From Caldilineaceae bacterium (lineage in GTDB: Bacteria; Chloroflexota; Anaerolineae; Caldilineales; Caldilineaceae), in assembly GCA_018003515.1 (NCBI GenBank), contig JAGNDO010000022.1:1-45410 (forward strand): 45,410 bases of DNA. Direction: 5' to 3'. The position numbers were made by a program, and so were the translations under genes. The notes under the pieces were generated by a model. The model ran no database searches. It was not told where the DNA came from and saw only the letters and a list, made by a program, of their open reading frames with translations. Shown piece by piece: positions 1 through 8,445 of this stretch (position 1 is the first letter of the stretch; the number at the start of each line of letters is the position of its first letter).

Positions 1-57
1 GGTTGCCCATCGGTTTTGGCCATCTGCTTTTGCTTGTGTGAAGAAGGAAGATACAAA

Positions 58-237
58 CCAAGACCGGTGAGGTCTTGGGTCAGGCTGGTGGTGACAGCCT
101 GGGGGCATCCGCTGAACTCTCGATTTTCCCGTACCCGGTTCGGCGTACGGTTAGCCCGACATCGCTGCCGGGAACCCCTTCCTCGTCACCCAAAGACTAT
201 TGAAGGCTCTTTGGGCCATGCGCTCTCTTCCTGTGGC
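58..237 (+). other. Cluster of perfect hairpins, possible structured RNA
   Basis: The first 478 bases hold no ORF that resembles a protein, only short overlapping frames. Instead there is a row of stems: 58-65 with 71-78 (8 bp, CCAAGACC), 81-87 with 95-101 (7 bp), 129-134 with 145-150 (6 bp, with an inner 3-bp stem) and 189-195 with 209-215 (7 bp, CCCAAAG). Consecutive stems of this quality suggest a structured RNA or an mRNA leader. I tested it by eye against RNase P RNA, tmRNA, SRP RNA and 6S RNA signatures and recognised none. Strand is assumed from the downstream genes. Confidence 0.35.
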
Positions 238-478
238 TGGTCATGCTGGGGCGATAGGCGTCTCCTTGTTTGAAAACTGGGCCGTGGTGAAAAAACTTGG
301 GCTACGGGGCCAGTATACATGGGGGAAGGGGTCCGCGCAAGCAGAACCCCGCTCCAATTCCCCTCCCAGCCCCCTTCCCTGTACCAGATTTGCCGAAATC
401 GTCGATTCTCTTTACCATTGGGTCAGATTATACTCAGATGTGCGCTGATTTCGCCCCTTCCCACCAAAGGCCATCCTT

Positions 479-1045
479 ATGAAACGCATCTCCATTCTGC
501 GCCATGCCAAGGCCGCCCCATACGGCGATTATAGCATCGATTTTCAACGCCCCTTGGCCGGGCGCGGCCCGGATGATGCCAGGTTGATGGCCGGGTTTCT
601 GGCCGGCCAAGAGCAGCCGCCGGACTGGATCATCAGCTCCCCGGCCCTGCGCGCCCGGCAGACGGCGGAAATTGCCGCCCAGATTCTGGGCCTCTCCCAG
701 GCCATTTTGTGGGACGAGCGGGTCTACGAAGCCACGGCAGAGACCCTTTTGCAGGTGGTCCAGGCCGCGCCGGAGCGGTGTGGGCATGTGCTTTTGGTGG
801 GCCACAATCCTGGCTGTGCCGAGCTGGCCGCCGGGTTGTGCGCCGGGGGGAGTGACCGCATAGGCCTGCATTTGCCCACGGCCGGGCTGGTCTGTCTGCA
901 AAGCGATGTGTTTTATTGGCATCAAATGCGCCGGGGCGCGGCCTATCTGCGCCTTTTGGTTTCGCCCAAGCTGATCAAGGGGCTGCTCAACAACAGCAAA
1001 GACCCCGGAGCCACCAAACGCCGCAAGCCCGACCCGAAGGAGTAA
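479..1045 (+). CDS. SixA-type phosphohistidine phosphatase (histidine phosphatase superfamily)
   Basis: A 188-residue cytoplasmic protein of the histidine phosphatase superfamily, short form, most like SixA, which removes phosphate from phosphohistidine in signalling proteins. The N-terminal catalytic motif reads ILRHAKA, with the nucleophilic His at residue 9. It is followed by the SixA-type D-x-x-RPL-x-x-RG segment, an SSPALRARQTAE arginine motif and the second catalytic motif GHNPG. The last 25 residues are a basic tail. The start is the only ATG ahead of the RHA motif. A TATACT hexamer at 429-434 could be its -10 box. The HAD hydrolase gene begins 8 bases after its stop, so the two are probably cotranscribed. 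The family is clear; the substrate is inferred. Confidence 0.85.
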   Translation: MKRISILRHAKAAPYGDYSIDFQRPLAGRGPDDARLMAGFLAGQEQPPDWIISSPALRARQTAEIAAQILGLSQAILWDERVYEATAETLLQVVQAAPERCGHVLLVGHNPGCAELAAGLCAGGSDRIGLHLPTAGLVCLQSDVFYWHQMRRGAAYLRLLVSPKLIKGLLNNSKDPGATKRRKPDPKE

Positions 1046-1053
1046 GTGCATTT

Positions 1054-1725
1054 ATGCCCATTGCCGCAATTTTTGATCTGGACGATACCCTGCTGGACGG
1101 CTCCTCCGGGCGCATGTTTTTGGCCTATATGCGCCAGGAGGGGCTGGCGGAACGGTATATCCGCCGCCGAGATATGGCCCGGTTTGGCGGGGAATATCTG
1201 TTGCACAAACTGGGGCTGGTGGATGCCACCCGCCTGCTCAACCACATGGCCCGGCTGCTTAAGGGGCTGGACATGGACGAGATGTGGCGGTTGGCCCGCC
1301 ATTGGTATGCGGAAATGGTGGCCCCGGTCCTCAGCCAGCCCGCCCTGGCCCAACTGGCCTGGCACCGATCCCAGGGCCACATCCCCCTGATCTGTAGCGG
1401 CAGCAGCCAGTTCGCCGTCCTCCAGGTGGCCGCCCAGCTGGAGATCTCCCACGCCATCTTCACCGAGTGGCAGGCGGCGGACGGCGTGCTGAGTGGAACC
1501 CTGCGCCAGCCCCTGGTTTACGGGGCGGGCAAAGTTTTTTGGACCCAGCGCTGGGCCAAAGAGCATGGGATCGATCTGGCCGCCAGCTACTTTTACTCGG
1601 ATCATATCTCTGATCTGCCCCTGATGGAGGTCGTGGCCCATCCGGTCGCCATCAACCCGGACAAGCAGTTGGCCCGTTTGGCCGCTCAACGGGGATGGCC
1701 GGTCGAACAATGGAGAAACCCTTAA
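1054..1725 (+). CDS. HAD-IB family hydrolase (SerB/phosphatase-like)
   Basis: A 223-residue haloacid dehalogenase-superfamily hydrolase of subfamily IB, the group that includes phosphoserine phosphatase and lipid-phosphate phosphatases. Motif I is FDLDDTLLD near residue 7 (the first Asp is the nucleophile), motif II is CSGSS, motif III Lys lies in YGAGK, and motif IV is YSDHISDLPLM. A helical cap follows motif I. I chose the ATG at 1054 because GAAGGAG lies about 11 bases upstream and motif I follows directly; a longer frame from 916 overlaps the phosphatase gene and adds no family sequence. The next gene starts 8 bases after the stop. Substrate unknown. Confidence 0.85.
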   Translation: MPIAAIFDLDDTLLDGSSGRMFLAYMRQEGLAERYIRRRDMARFGGEYLLHKLGLVDATRLLNHMARLLKGLDMDEMWRLARHWYAEMVAPVLSQPALAQLAWHRSQGHIPLICSGSSQFAVLQVAAQLEISHAIFTEWQAADGVLSGTLRQPLVYGAGKVFWTQRWAKEHGIDLAASYFYSDHISDLPLMEVVAHPVAINPDKQLARLAAQRGWPVEQWRNP

Positions 1726-1732
1726 CCCGTCA

Positions 1733-2965
1733 ATGGATAATCCAGTTGGGCAAGTTCAATCCAACCCTACACGATTGGTCAAAGATCCCCGGATCATGGA
1801 GGCCCTGCTCCAGGTCAGCCTGGCTATTAACGCGGAGTTGGATGTCTCGGAGGTGTTGAAGAAGGTGGTATACTGGGCGCGCAAGTTGGTGGATTGTTCG
1901 GACGCATCCATTTTGATCTGGGACGCCCATAAAGAGATCTTCCTTCAGGGTGCCTCTACAGACGAGCGGGAAGTGGCCGTAAAGGTGCGCCGCACGGGTG
2001 GCAGCACCCGCTGGATTGTGGACAAGGGCAAGCCGCTAATTATCCCTGACATCGTCTGCGATCCCCACACGGCCAACGATATGTTGACCGAAAGTCGCAT
2101 GCGCTCCTATGCCGGCGTGCCCATCATTCACGGCAATCGCACCATCGCCGTCCTCTATGCCCTCTCCCACGAGCAGCGCAACTTTGACCAGGGCGAGATG
2201 GAGATCTTAAGCATGTTGGCCAGCATGGCCGCGGTCAGCATCGCCAACGCCCAATTGGTGGAGAACCGCCAACTGTTGCACGAGCAGCGAAAATCCCTTA
2301 TGCGTCTGGTGGTCCATGATCTGCTCAACCCGCTCACCAATATCCAGGGGTTTTTCGAGCTGTTGATGGTGGATCTGGCACCCGTGTCTGCGGATCACAA
2401 GGAGTGGGCGCAGATTGTCCACCGATCTCTTGACAGCATGCGGGAGTTGATCCAAGAGATCACCCGCTATGAGAAGGTGGTTGAAAACGATGCCCTAAAC
2501 CGGCAGCGGTTGGATTTGGCCGCCATTGGCCGGGCCGTCATGAAGGATATTCAACTGAGCGCCGCGGCGAAGCAACTGACCCTGTCGCCCCCGCCCTTAG
2601 ATCAAGCAGTTGAGTTTATGGGAGATTCGATTCTCCTCACAGAAGCGGTCTATAATCTGGTTTCCAACGCCGTAAAATACACCCGGCCCGGCGGCACAAT
2701 CAGCCTGCGCGTGACCGTCACGCCCGATGAAATCATCCTGAGTGTGAGCGATTCGGGCGCAGGCATCGCCCCCAAGAATCACGAGGCCATCTTCGAAATC
2801 TTCCACCGGGTCAGTGATGACACCGCAGCGGAGGGGAGCGGATTGGGGCTGCACCTGGTCAGAGCCATCGTCAAACGGCATGGCGGCGACATCACCGTTG
2901 AAAGCGAACTCGGCCAGGGGGCAACCTTCCACGTCCATCTGCCAACGCCAACTTTTGCCAATTGA
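1733..2965 (+). CDS. GAF-domain sensor histidine kinase
   Basis: A 410-residue histidine kinase without obvious transmembrane segments, so a cytoplasmic sensor. Residues 20-180 form a GAF domain that probably binds a small ligand or chromophore. The dimerisation box reads VVHDLLNPLT with phospho-acceptor His195. The ATPase domain has the N box (LVSNAVKYTRPGG), the G1 box (SDSGAGIAP), the F box (IFEIFHRV) and the G2 box (GSGLGLHLV). No receiver domain is fused and no response-regulator gene is adjacent, so its partner is elsewhere. The MoxR gene starts 10 bases after its stop. Family certain, signal unknown. Confidence 0.92.
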   Translation: MDNPVGQVQSNPTRLVKDPRIMEALLQVSLAINAELDVSEVLKKVVYWARKLVDCSDASILIWDAHKEIFLQGASTDEREVAVKVRRTGGSTRWIVDKGKPLIIPDIVCDPHTANDMLTESRMRSYAGVPIIHGNRTIAVLYALSHEQRNFDQGEMEILSMLASMAAVSIANAQLVENRQLLHEQRKSLMRLVVHDLLNPLTNIQGFFELLMVDLAPVSADHKEWAQIVHRSLDSMRELIQEITRYEKVVENDALNRQRLDLAAIGRAVMKDIQLSAAAKQLTLSPPPLDQAVEFMGDSILLTEAVYNLVSNAVKYTRPGGTISLRVTVTPDEIILSVSDSGAGIAPKNHEAIFEIFHRVSDDTAAEGSGLGLHLVRAIVKRHGGDITVESELGQGATFHVHLPTPTFAN

Positions 2966-2975
2966 AAGGAACTCC

Positions 2976-3914
2976 GTGAATCCATCCCAATTCGCCCAGG
3001 CCGTCCAGGCCAACGTGGCCCAAGTGATCATCGGCAAGCAGGAGGTGGTCGAGCTGATGCTGGTGGCCATGCTCTGCGACGGCCATATCCTGCTGGAAGA
3101 TGTGCCGGGCATCGGCAAGACCACCCTGGCCAAGGCCCTGGCCCGCAGCGTGGGCTGCTCCTTTTCCCGCATCCAGTTCACCCCGGATCTGCTGCCCAGC
3201 GACGTGACCGGGATCAACTATTTCAACCAGAAGAAACAGGAATTCGAGTTCCGCCAAGGCCCGATCTTCAGCCAGATCTTGCTGGCAGACGAGATCAACC
3301 GGGCCACCCCCCGCACCCAGTCCAGCCTGTTGGAGGCCATGCAAGAGCGTCAGTCCACGGTGGACGGGGAGACCTTTCCCCTGCCCAGCCCCTTCCTGGT
3401 CATCGCCACCCAAAACCCCATCGAACTCGAAGGCACCTTCCCCCTGCCCGAAGCCCAGCTTGACCGCTTCACCATGCAGATCCGCCTGGGCTATCCCACG
3501 GAGGCCGAGGAGGATGAGATTCTCCTGCGCTATGAAAAGGGCGATCCCCTTGTGGAGTTGGGCGTGGTGGCCGGGGTGGATGTGCTGTTGGATTTGCAAG
3601 CCCAGGTCAAGCAGATCCATGTCAACCAGGATGTGCGCCGCTATCTGCTCCAGGTGGTGCGGGCCACGCGCACCCATGCCGCGGTGCAGTTGGGCGTCTC
3701 CCCCCGGGGCACCCTGGCCCTCTATCGCGCCTGCCAGGCCCTGGCCGCCCTGCGCGGACGGGACTACGTGATCCCCAGCGACATCCAGCACCTGGCCCCC
3801 TATGTGCTCACCCACCGCATCCACATCGCCGCCCAAACCCGCCTGCGCGGCCGCACCGCCGCAGAGATCGTGGCCGACATCGCGGATACGATTCCCGTGC
3901 CCGTGGTGCAGTGA
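2976..3914 (+). CDS. MoxR-family AAA+ ATPase
   Basis: A 312-residue MoxR-type AAA+ ATPase, a chaperone-like family that often helps VWA or other secreted or metal-bound proteins mature. It shows Walker A (EDVPGIGKTTLAK), Walker B (LLADEINRA), sensor 1 (VIATQNP) followed by the typical LEGTFPLPEAQLDRF, and a C-terminal lid domain. The GTG at 2976 is preferred: it has an AAAGGA site 5 bases upstream and gives the standard N-terminus, whereas a longer frame from 2814 overlaps the kinase gene. It is followed by DUF58 and DUF4129 genes, the usual MoxR-DUF58-transglutaminase-like operon. No VWA partner is adjacent, which is common. Confidence 0.93.
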   Translation: MNPSQFAQAVQANVAQVIIGKQEVVELMLVAMLCDGHILLEDVPGIGKTTLAKALARSVGCSFSRIQFTPDLLPSDVTGINYFNQKKQEFEFRQGPIFSQILLADEINRATPRTQSSLLEAMQERQSTVDGETFPLPSPFLVIATQNPIELEGTFPLPEAQLDRFTMQIRLGYPTEAEEDEILLRYEKGDPLVELGVVAGVDVLLDLQAQVKQIHVNQDVRRYLLQVVRATRTHAAVQLGVSPRGTLALYRACQALAALRGRDYVIPSDIQHLAPYVLTHRIHIAAQTRLRGRTAAEIVADIADTIPVPVVQ

Positions 3915-4006
3915 TTGGGGATTGGGGATTGGGGATTGGGGATTTGGTTCGTCTCATGCGAGCATCAAAACGTTCCCAACCCCCAATCCCCAACCCCCAA
4001 TCCCCC
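3912..4006. repeat. (GATTGGG)n inverted repeat
   Basis: Tandem GGGGATT units at about 3914-3943 are followed by their complement, CCCCAAT-type units, at 3973-4006, forming a G-rich/C-rich long hairpin between the MoxR and DUF58 genes. Related elements lie at 14042-14116 (with a T6 tail) and 24078-24118 (C-rich arm only). The G runs on the left arm could also form a G-quadruplex. No stop codon interrupts the frame through it, so naive gene calls translate it as repeated GIGDWG. Confidence 0.8.
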
Positions 4007-4024
4007 CCTATCCCGGAGACCCTT

Positions 4025-5374
4025 TTGACGATCAACAACGACGCTGGCCGGGCGATTGCCGATGGCCGGGCCAAAGCAGACGAACAGATAAAGACGGCCG
4101 GCCGCTGGCGGCTGCGCAAGCAGCGCGCCTATGTGGATACGGCCAAGGATACCCAGTTCAGCGAAGCCTGGGTGATCCTGGGAGTGCTGCTGGCCCTGGT
4201 GGGATTGGTGGCGGGCAGTCGCTTTCTGACCAGTGCGGCCATGTGCATGTTTGTGGCGGCGGGGGTGTCTTGGGCGTGGAACGAGTTGAGCCTGGCCGGG
4301 CTGGATTACACTCGAAATCTGAGCGAACGCCGGGCCTTTTTGGGCGAGACCGTCACCCTGACTTTGACCACGGCCAACCGCAAGCTGTTGCCCCTGACCT
4401 GGCTCAACATTGTGGATGTCTTCCCCCTGGATCTAGCCATTGAGGGGGCGACGGTCGCCACCAACCTGGGCACCAATCTGGGTGAATTCCGCAGCTTTTG
4501 GATGCTCAACCCCCTGCAACGCACCACCCGCACCTTTACGATCCAGTGCAACAGACGGGGCTTTCACACCTTTGGCCCGGCCACCCTCTCCACGGGGGAT
4601 GGCTTTGGCTTCTTCAGCACCACGGGCATGTTGCCCCAGCGAGATCGCCTGATCATCTATCCCCACATCTACCCCGTGGCCGAATTGCGCCTGCCCAGCA
4701 AGAACCCCTTTGGCGAGCGGGGGGCCAACACCCAACTCTTCGAAGACCCCCTGCGCACCGTGGGCATCCGGGAATGGCAATCCTCGGACAGCCTGCGCCG
4801 GGTGCATTGGAAGGCCACGGCCCGCCACCAATCCATGCTCAGTCGGGTCTATGAACCCAGCGAAGAGAGCCAGGTGCTGATCTTTCTCAACAGCGCCACC
4901 CTCAAACGCCACTGGCTGGGCAGCATCCCGGAACTCTTCGAGCGGGCCATCAGCGTGGCCGCCAGCCTGGCCTCCCTGGCCGCGGAGCAGCGGCTGCCCG
5001 TGGGGTTGATCACCAACGGCGTGCTGCCAGCCAGCGATCAGCCCCTGCGCCTGCTCCCTGGCCGCAGTCCGGATCAACTCCTGCGCATCCTGGAAATGCT
5101 GGCCGCGGTCTCCCCCTTCAACCTGCACGCCATCGAGGAACTGATCCTGCTGGAAGCCCCCAAGCTGCCCTGGGGGGCCACCCTGGTCGTGGTCACCGCC
5201 ATCGCCTACGACGAACTGCTCTCCACCCTCATGGATCTGGCCGCGGCCGGGCGGCGCATCGTCCTCTTCACCCTGGCCGAGGAGCCGCCCAGCGAACGCC
5301 TGTCCCACATCACCGTCTTCCACCTGCCCCACCTGGTGCGGGAGATCATCGCCCCCCTGGAGGTCCAGCCCTGA
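4025..5374 (+). CDS. DUF58 domain-containing protein
   Basis: A 449-residue DUF58 protein. This family has a degenerate VWA-like fold and is coupled to MoxR ATPases; its function is not settled. Two transmembrane segments lie near residues 45-90, followed by a beta-rich region. The DUF58 signature is the segment GIREWQSSDSLRRVHWKATAR, of which the core DSLRRVHWK is diagnostic. The open frame reaches back to 3911 through a GATTGGG repeat. I prefer the TTG at 4025 because GGAG sits 6 bases upstream and sequence before it is translated repeat. The stop overlaps the next ATG by one base, so translation is coupled to the DUF4129 gene. Confidence 0.85.
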   Translation: MTINNDAGRAIADGRAKADEQIKTAGRWRLRKQRAYVDTAKDTQFSEAWVILGVLLALVGLVAGSRFLTSAAMCMFVAAGVSWAWNELSLAGLDYTRNLSERRAFLGETVTLTLTTANRKLLPLTWLNIVDVFPLDLAIEGATVATNLGTNLGEFRSFWMLNPLQRTTRTFTIQCNRRGFHTFGPATLSTGDGFGFFSTTGMLPQRDRLIIYPHIYPVAELRLPSKNPFGERGANTQLFEDPLRTVGIREWQSSDSLRRVHWKATARHQSMLSRVYEPSEESQVLIFLNSATLKRHWLGSIPELFERAISVAASLASLAAEQRLPVGLITNGVLPASDQPLRLLPGRSPDQLLRILEMLAAVSPFNLHAIEELILLEAPKLPWGATLVVVTAIAYDELLSTLMDLAAAGRRIVLFTLAEEPPSERLSHITVFHLPHLVREIIAPLEVQP

Positions 5375-6861
5375 TGCTGCTCAACCGTCGGCTGCGCCTG
5401 CTTTTCATCTGCATGGCGGGCATGGATGTGGTGATCTTCACCCCCTTTTTCCTGCTCTTTTTAGGCGCGCCCCTGCTCTGGCGCACGGGCGAAATGCCGC
5501 CGCCCCTGGCCATCCTCACCCCTCTGGCGTGGATGTGGCCCAGCATTCTGGCCGCCATGCTCGTGTTGGAGATCCTCAACCGGCGGCGCATGGGCGACCG
5601 CACCTATGTTGTCCTCACCCTTGGGCTGATGGTGACGACCACCTTGCTGGCCGTGCGGTTGATCCTGCATCCGGGAGTCGGGCTGGGGGAGTGGGGCTGG
5701 GTGGCCAACACCGCGGACACCCTCTTCAACTTCCACCGCGGGCTGCGGGCGGAGTTTATGGTGGTGGCCGGGGCGATCTTTGTGTGGCAGCGGGCCATCC
5801 GCGCCACCAGCCGGGGCAGCGGTTTCTTTGGCGTGGGGATGAGTTTTCGGGTCGGGGTGCTGCTGCTCTTTTTGGGCGGCGGGCTGCTTTCGGGATTAAA
5901 CCCGGCCTATGGGGTCAGCGCCCAGCTTCTGCTCTGGACCTATTTTGGTCTGGGCCTGGTGGCCGTAGCCATTGCTCGCTTGGATGACAAATCCAAACAT
6001 GCCCTGTCCAGCAAAGGCGCGCTCATGCCCCCGCGCATGGTGACCGCCGTCGTATTGGCCGCAACCCTCTGTGTGGGGCTGATGGCAGGCTTCTCCGCCT
6101 ATTTCACCCCGCAGCATCTGCGCCGGGCCATCGCCTGGTTCAATCCCCTGTGGGCCTTTTTGGGCGCTATCCTGGCACGGCTGTTGGCCCTGCTCTTCAT
6201 CCTGCTTGCCCCTGTCTTCAACTTTCTGGAATGGCTCGTTCAACGTCTCATGGCCAACAGCAATCTGGCCGAATTTCTTGGTCAAATGGCGGAGAATCAG
6301 CCTGGCGAGGATGCCACCCGCCAATTGGAACAACTGCCGCCCCTGCCCGAATGGCTTTCCCAGACCATCCGCTATGGGGTGGTGGGGGTCGTCCTGTTGG
6401 TGGCCCTCTTCTTGGTACTCCTCTTCCTGGCCAGGCTACAGGCCCGCCTGAGCGTGGACGAGGGCGAGGAGATTGACCAGGCGGCCATGCGCCTTGACGG
6501 CAACTTCCTGCGCCGGGGGCTGGACCGTCTGCGGGAGATGGCCCGTCTGGCCGGCCGTTTCCCGTTGGGCAGCCAGCTCCTGGCCGCCATCACCGTGCAG
6601 AATATGTACGCCAACCTCACCCGCATGGCCCGACGCCGGGGCCACCCCCGCCGCCCCGCCCAGCCGCCGGACGAATACCTGCCCGTCCTCGCCCAAGCCT
6701 TCCCCGGCCAGGACGCCGCCCTGGAACGGCTCACCGCCGCCTATATGCGTGTCCACTACGGCGACCGCACCATCAGCCGGGAAGAACTGGCCCAGATCCG
6801 CCAGGATTACCAGTCCGTGCGCCAAAGCGACCCGCCGGTGGAATCCCCTGGCAAAGGCTAG
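5374..6861 (+). CDS. Polytopic membrane protein with C-terminal DUF4129
   Basis: A 495-residue membrane protein with about 8-9 hydrophobic segments before residue 370, then a soluble C-terminal region. The segment around residues 405-475 (VQNMYANLTRMARRRGHPR ... EYLPVLAQAFP ... AYMRVHYGD) matches DUF4129, normally found at the C-terminus of transglutaminase-like proteins in MoxR-DUF58 operons. No transglutaminase Cys-His-Asp core is visible here, so this is a version with the enzyme domain absent. The start codon overlaps the DUF58 stop. The operon probably ends here; 116 bases separate it from the dehydrogenase gene. Confidence 0.8.
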   Translation: MLLNRRLRLLFICMAGMDVVIFTPFFLLFLGAPLLWRTGEMPPPLAILTPLAWMWPSILAAMLVLEILNRRRMGDRTYVVLTLGLMVTTTLLAVRLILHPGVGLGEWGWVANTADTLFNFHRGLRAEFMVVAGAIFVWQRAIRATSRGSGFFGVGMSFRVGVLLLFLGGGLLSGLNPAYGVSAQLLLWTYFGLGLVAVAIARLDDKSKHALSSKGALMPPRMVTAVVLAATLCVGLMAGFSAYFTPQHLRRAIAWFNPLWAFLGAILARLLALLFILLAPVFNFLEWLVQRLMANSNLAEFLGQMAENQPGEDATRQLEQLPPLPEWLSQTIRYGVVGVVLLVALFLVLLFLARLQARLSVDEGEEIDQAAMRLDGNFLRRGLDRLREMARLAGRFPLGSQLLAAITVQNMYANLTRMARRRGHPRRPAQPPDEYLPVLAQAFPGQDAALERLTAAYMRVHYGDRTISREELAQIRQDYQSVRQSDPPVESPGKG

Positions 6862-6977
6862 GCAATGCCAACTTTTGCGCAACGTTCATCCGTTGATTGA
6901 AAAATCAACCCGGTTAGAGTAAAATGGAGAAGTAAGTTCCATCTCGTTTGTTCACATTCGTATAAAGGAGTTTTTCA

Positions 6978-8378
6978 ATGGCGAAAAACAATCACACCGG
7001 TGTGGGTCTTGTTGCAGAACCCATTGCAGTAAAAGCTAGGGAAACGGAGAGCAATGTGGCATTACTAACCGATACCGATCACTCCCTACCGTCGGGGGAT
7101 CAACCCAGACGCAGACAGGACAAGGTGGCCCACAAGGCCAGCGCCTACTCCGTGGCCCAGGATCAGTTTGACCGGGCCGCCACGGCCATGAACCTGGAAC
7201 CCTATCTGCGCGAATATCTGCGGGTTCCCCAGCGGGAGTTGATCGTCCACTTCCCCGCCCATATGGACAACGGTGAACTAAAGATGTTCACCGGTTTTCG
7301 TGTGCAGCACAGCACGGTGAAGGGACCAACCAAGGGCGGCATTCGCTATCACCCCGCCGTGACCTTGGACGAGTGCCGAGCCTTGGCCATGTGGATGACC
7401 TGGAAATGTTCGTTGATGAACCTGCCCTACGGCGGTGCCAAGGGCGGCGTCATCATGGATCCCAGGGACCATTCGACCAGAGAGCTGGAGCGCATCACCC
7501 GCCGCTATGCCACAGAATTGGCCAGCTTTATCGGGCCGGATCGAGACATCCCAGCCCCGGATGTGGGAACCAATGCCCAGACCATGGCCTGGATCATGGA
7601 CACCTATTCCATGCACCGAGGCGCGTCCGTGCCGGCGGTGATCACCGGCAAGCCGGTCTCTGTGGGCGGCACCGTGGGGCGAGAATATGCCACCGGGTTG
7701 GGCGTCACCTATGTGACCCGGGCCATCATGGAGAAGAAGGTGGGCCACTCCTTGGAGGATTCCACCGTGGCCATCCAGGGCTTTGGCAATGTGGGCAGTT
7801 GGACCGCCCGCACCATGAGCGAGCGGGGGGCCCGGGTGGTGGCGGTCAGCGATGTCACCGGCGGTATCTACTCCGCCAACGGCATTGACCCCCGAGGGTT
7901 GATCCGTCATCTGAAAGAGAACGGCACGGTCCTGGGCTACCCCGGCTCCGACCAGATCTCCAACGACGAACTGCTCACCCTGGATGTGGACATCCTGGTT
8001 CCGGCGGCCATGGAAGGCCAGATCACCAAGCACAACGCCGACAAGGTGAAGGCCCGAGTCATCGCCGAGGGGGCCAACGGCCCCGTGACACCCGAAGCCG
8101 ACAGCATCCTGCTGGACAAGGGTGCCACCATCATCCCGGACATTCTGTGCAATGCGGGCGGTGTGGTGGTCAGCTACTTCGAGTGGGTGCAGGATTTGCA
8201 GGCCTTCTTCTGGGACGAGGGCCAGGTACGGCGGCAGATGGAGCGCTTGCTCCTGGACAATCTGGAAATCGTGATCGGCACGGCCACCCGGCACAAATAT
8301 GATCTGCGCACGGCAGCCTACACCATCGCCATCGGTCGCATCACCGAGGCGGTGAAGATGCGGGGCATCTATCCGTAA
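6978..8378 (+). CDS. gdhA: Glutamate (Glu/Leu/Phe/Val family) dehydrogenase
   Basis: A 466-residue dehydrogenase that interconverts glutamate and 2-oxoglutarate plus ammonia with NAD(P). The substrate domain has KGGIRYHP and the catalytic-lysine segment [13 protein letters not shown], then PDVGTN. The Rossmann domain carries [10 protein letters not shown]. The C-terminal half contains [12 protein letters not shown]. The first 60 residues are an unusual polar extension rich in Thr, Lys and Arg; typical bacterial enzymes are about 410-430 residues. The ATG is supported by AAAGGAG 8 bases upstream. Upstream, TTGATT (6893-6898) and TAGAGT (6915-6920) are a weak sigma-70-like pair. Specificity for glutamate rather than leucine is the likeliest reading, not proven. 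Confidence 0.9.
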   Translation: MAKNNHTGVGLVAEPIAVKARETESNVALLTDTDHSLPSGDQPRRRQDKVAHKASAYSVAQDQFDRAATAMNLEPYLREYLRVPQRELIVHFPAHMDNGELKMFTGFRVQHSTVKGPTKGGIRYHPAVTLDECRALAMWMTWKCSLMNLPYGGAKGGVIMDPRDHSTRELERITRRYATELASFIGPDRDIPAPDVGTNAQTMAWIMDTYSMHRGASVPAVITGKPVSVGGTVGREYATGLGVTYVTRAIMEKKVGHSLEDSTVAIQGFGNVGSWTARTMSERGARVVAVSDVTGGIYSANGIDPRGLIRHLKENGTVLGYPGSDQISNDELLTLDVDILVPAAMEGQITKHNADKVKARVIAEGANGPVTPEADSILLDKGATIIPDILCNAGGVVVSYFEWVQDLQAFFWDEGQVRRQMERLLLDNLEIVIGTATRHKYDLRTAAYTIAIGRITEAVKMRGIYP

Positions 8379-8380
8379 AT

Positions 8381-8441
8381 ATTTGAACTGGATCAAAAAG
8401 GGGGCGGGCCAAGTGGCCCGCCCCCTTTTTGATCCAGCTCA
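8381..8441. terminator. Near-perfect bidirectional terminator
   Basis: A perfect 21-bp inverted repeat (8390-8410 with 8415-8435, loop AAGT) has a GGGGGCGGGCC core flanked by A5 and T5 tracts, so it works on either strand. It extends outward to about 30 bp with one mismatch. It lies exactly between the convergent dehydrogenase (+) and bactofilin-like (-) genes. Confidence 0.92.
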
Positions 8442-8445
8442 AATC

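Noticed and set aside
127-160. Group II intron domain V like hairpin (CGTACGGTT)
   Set aside because: Only the end of the motif resembles domain V; the AGCCGU start, GAAA tetraloop and an intron-encoded protein are missing.
6893-6908. TTGATT-GAAA-AATCAA upstream of gdhA as an FNR box
   Set aside because: The TTGAT/ATCAA halves are 6 bases apart rather than 4, and no -10 hexamer lies at the expected offset.
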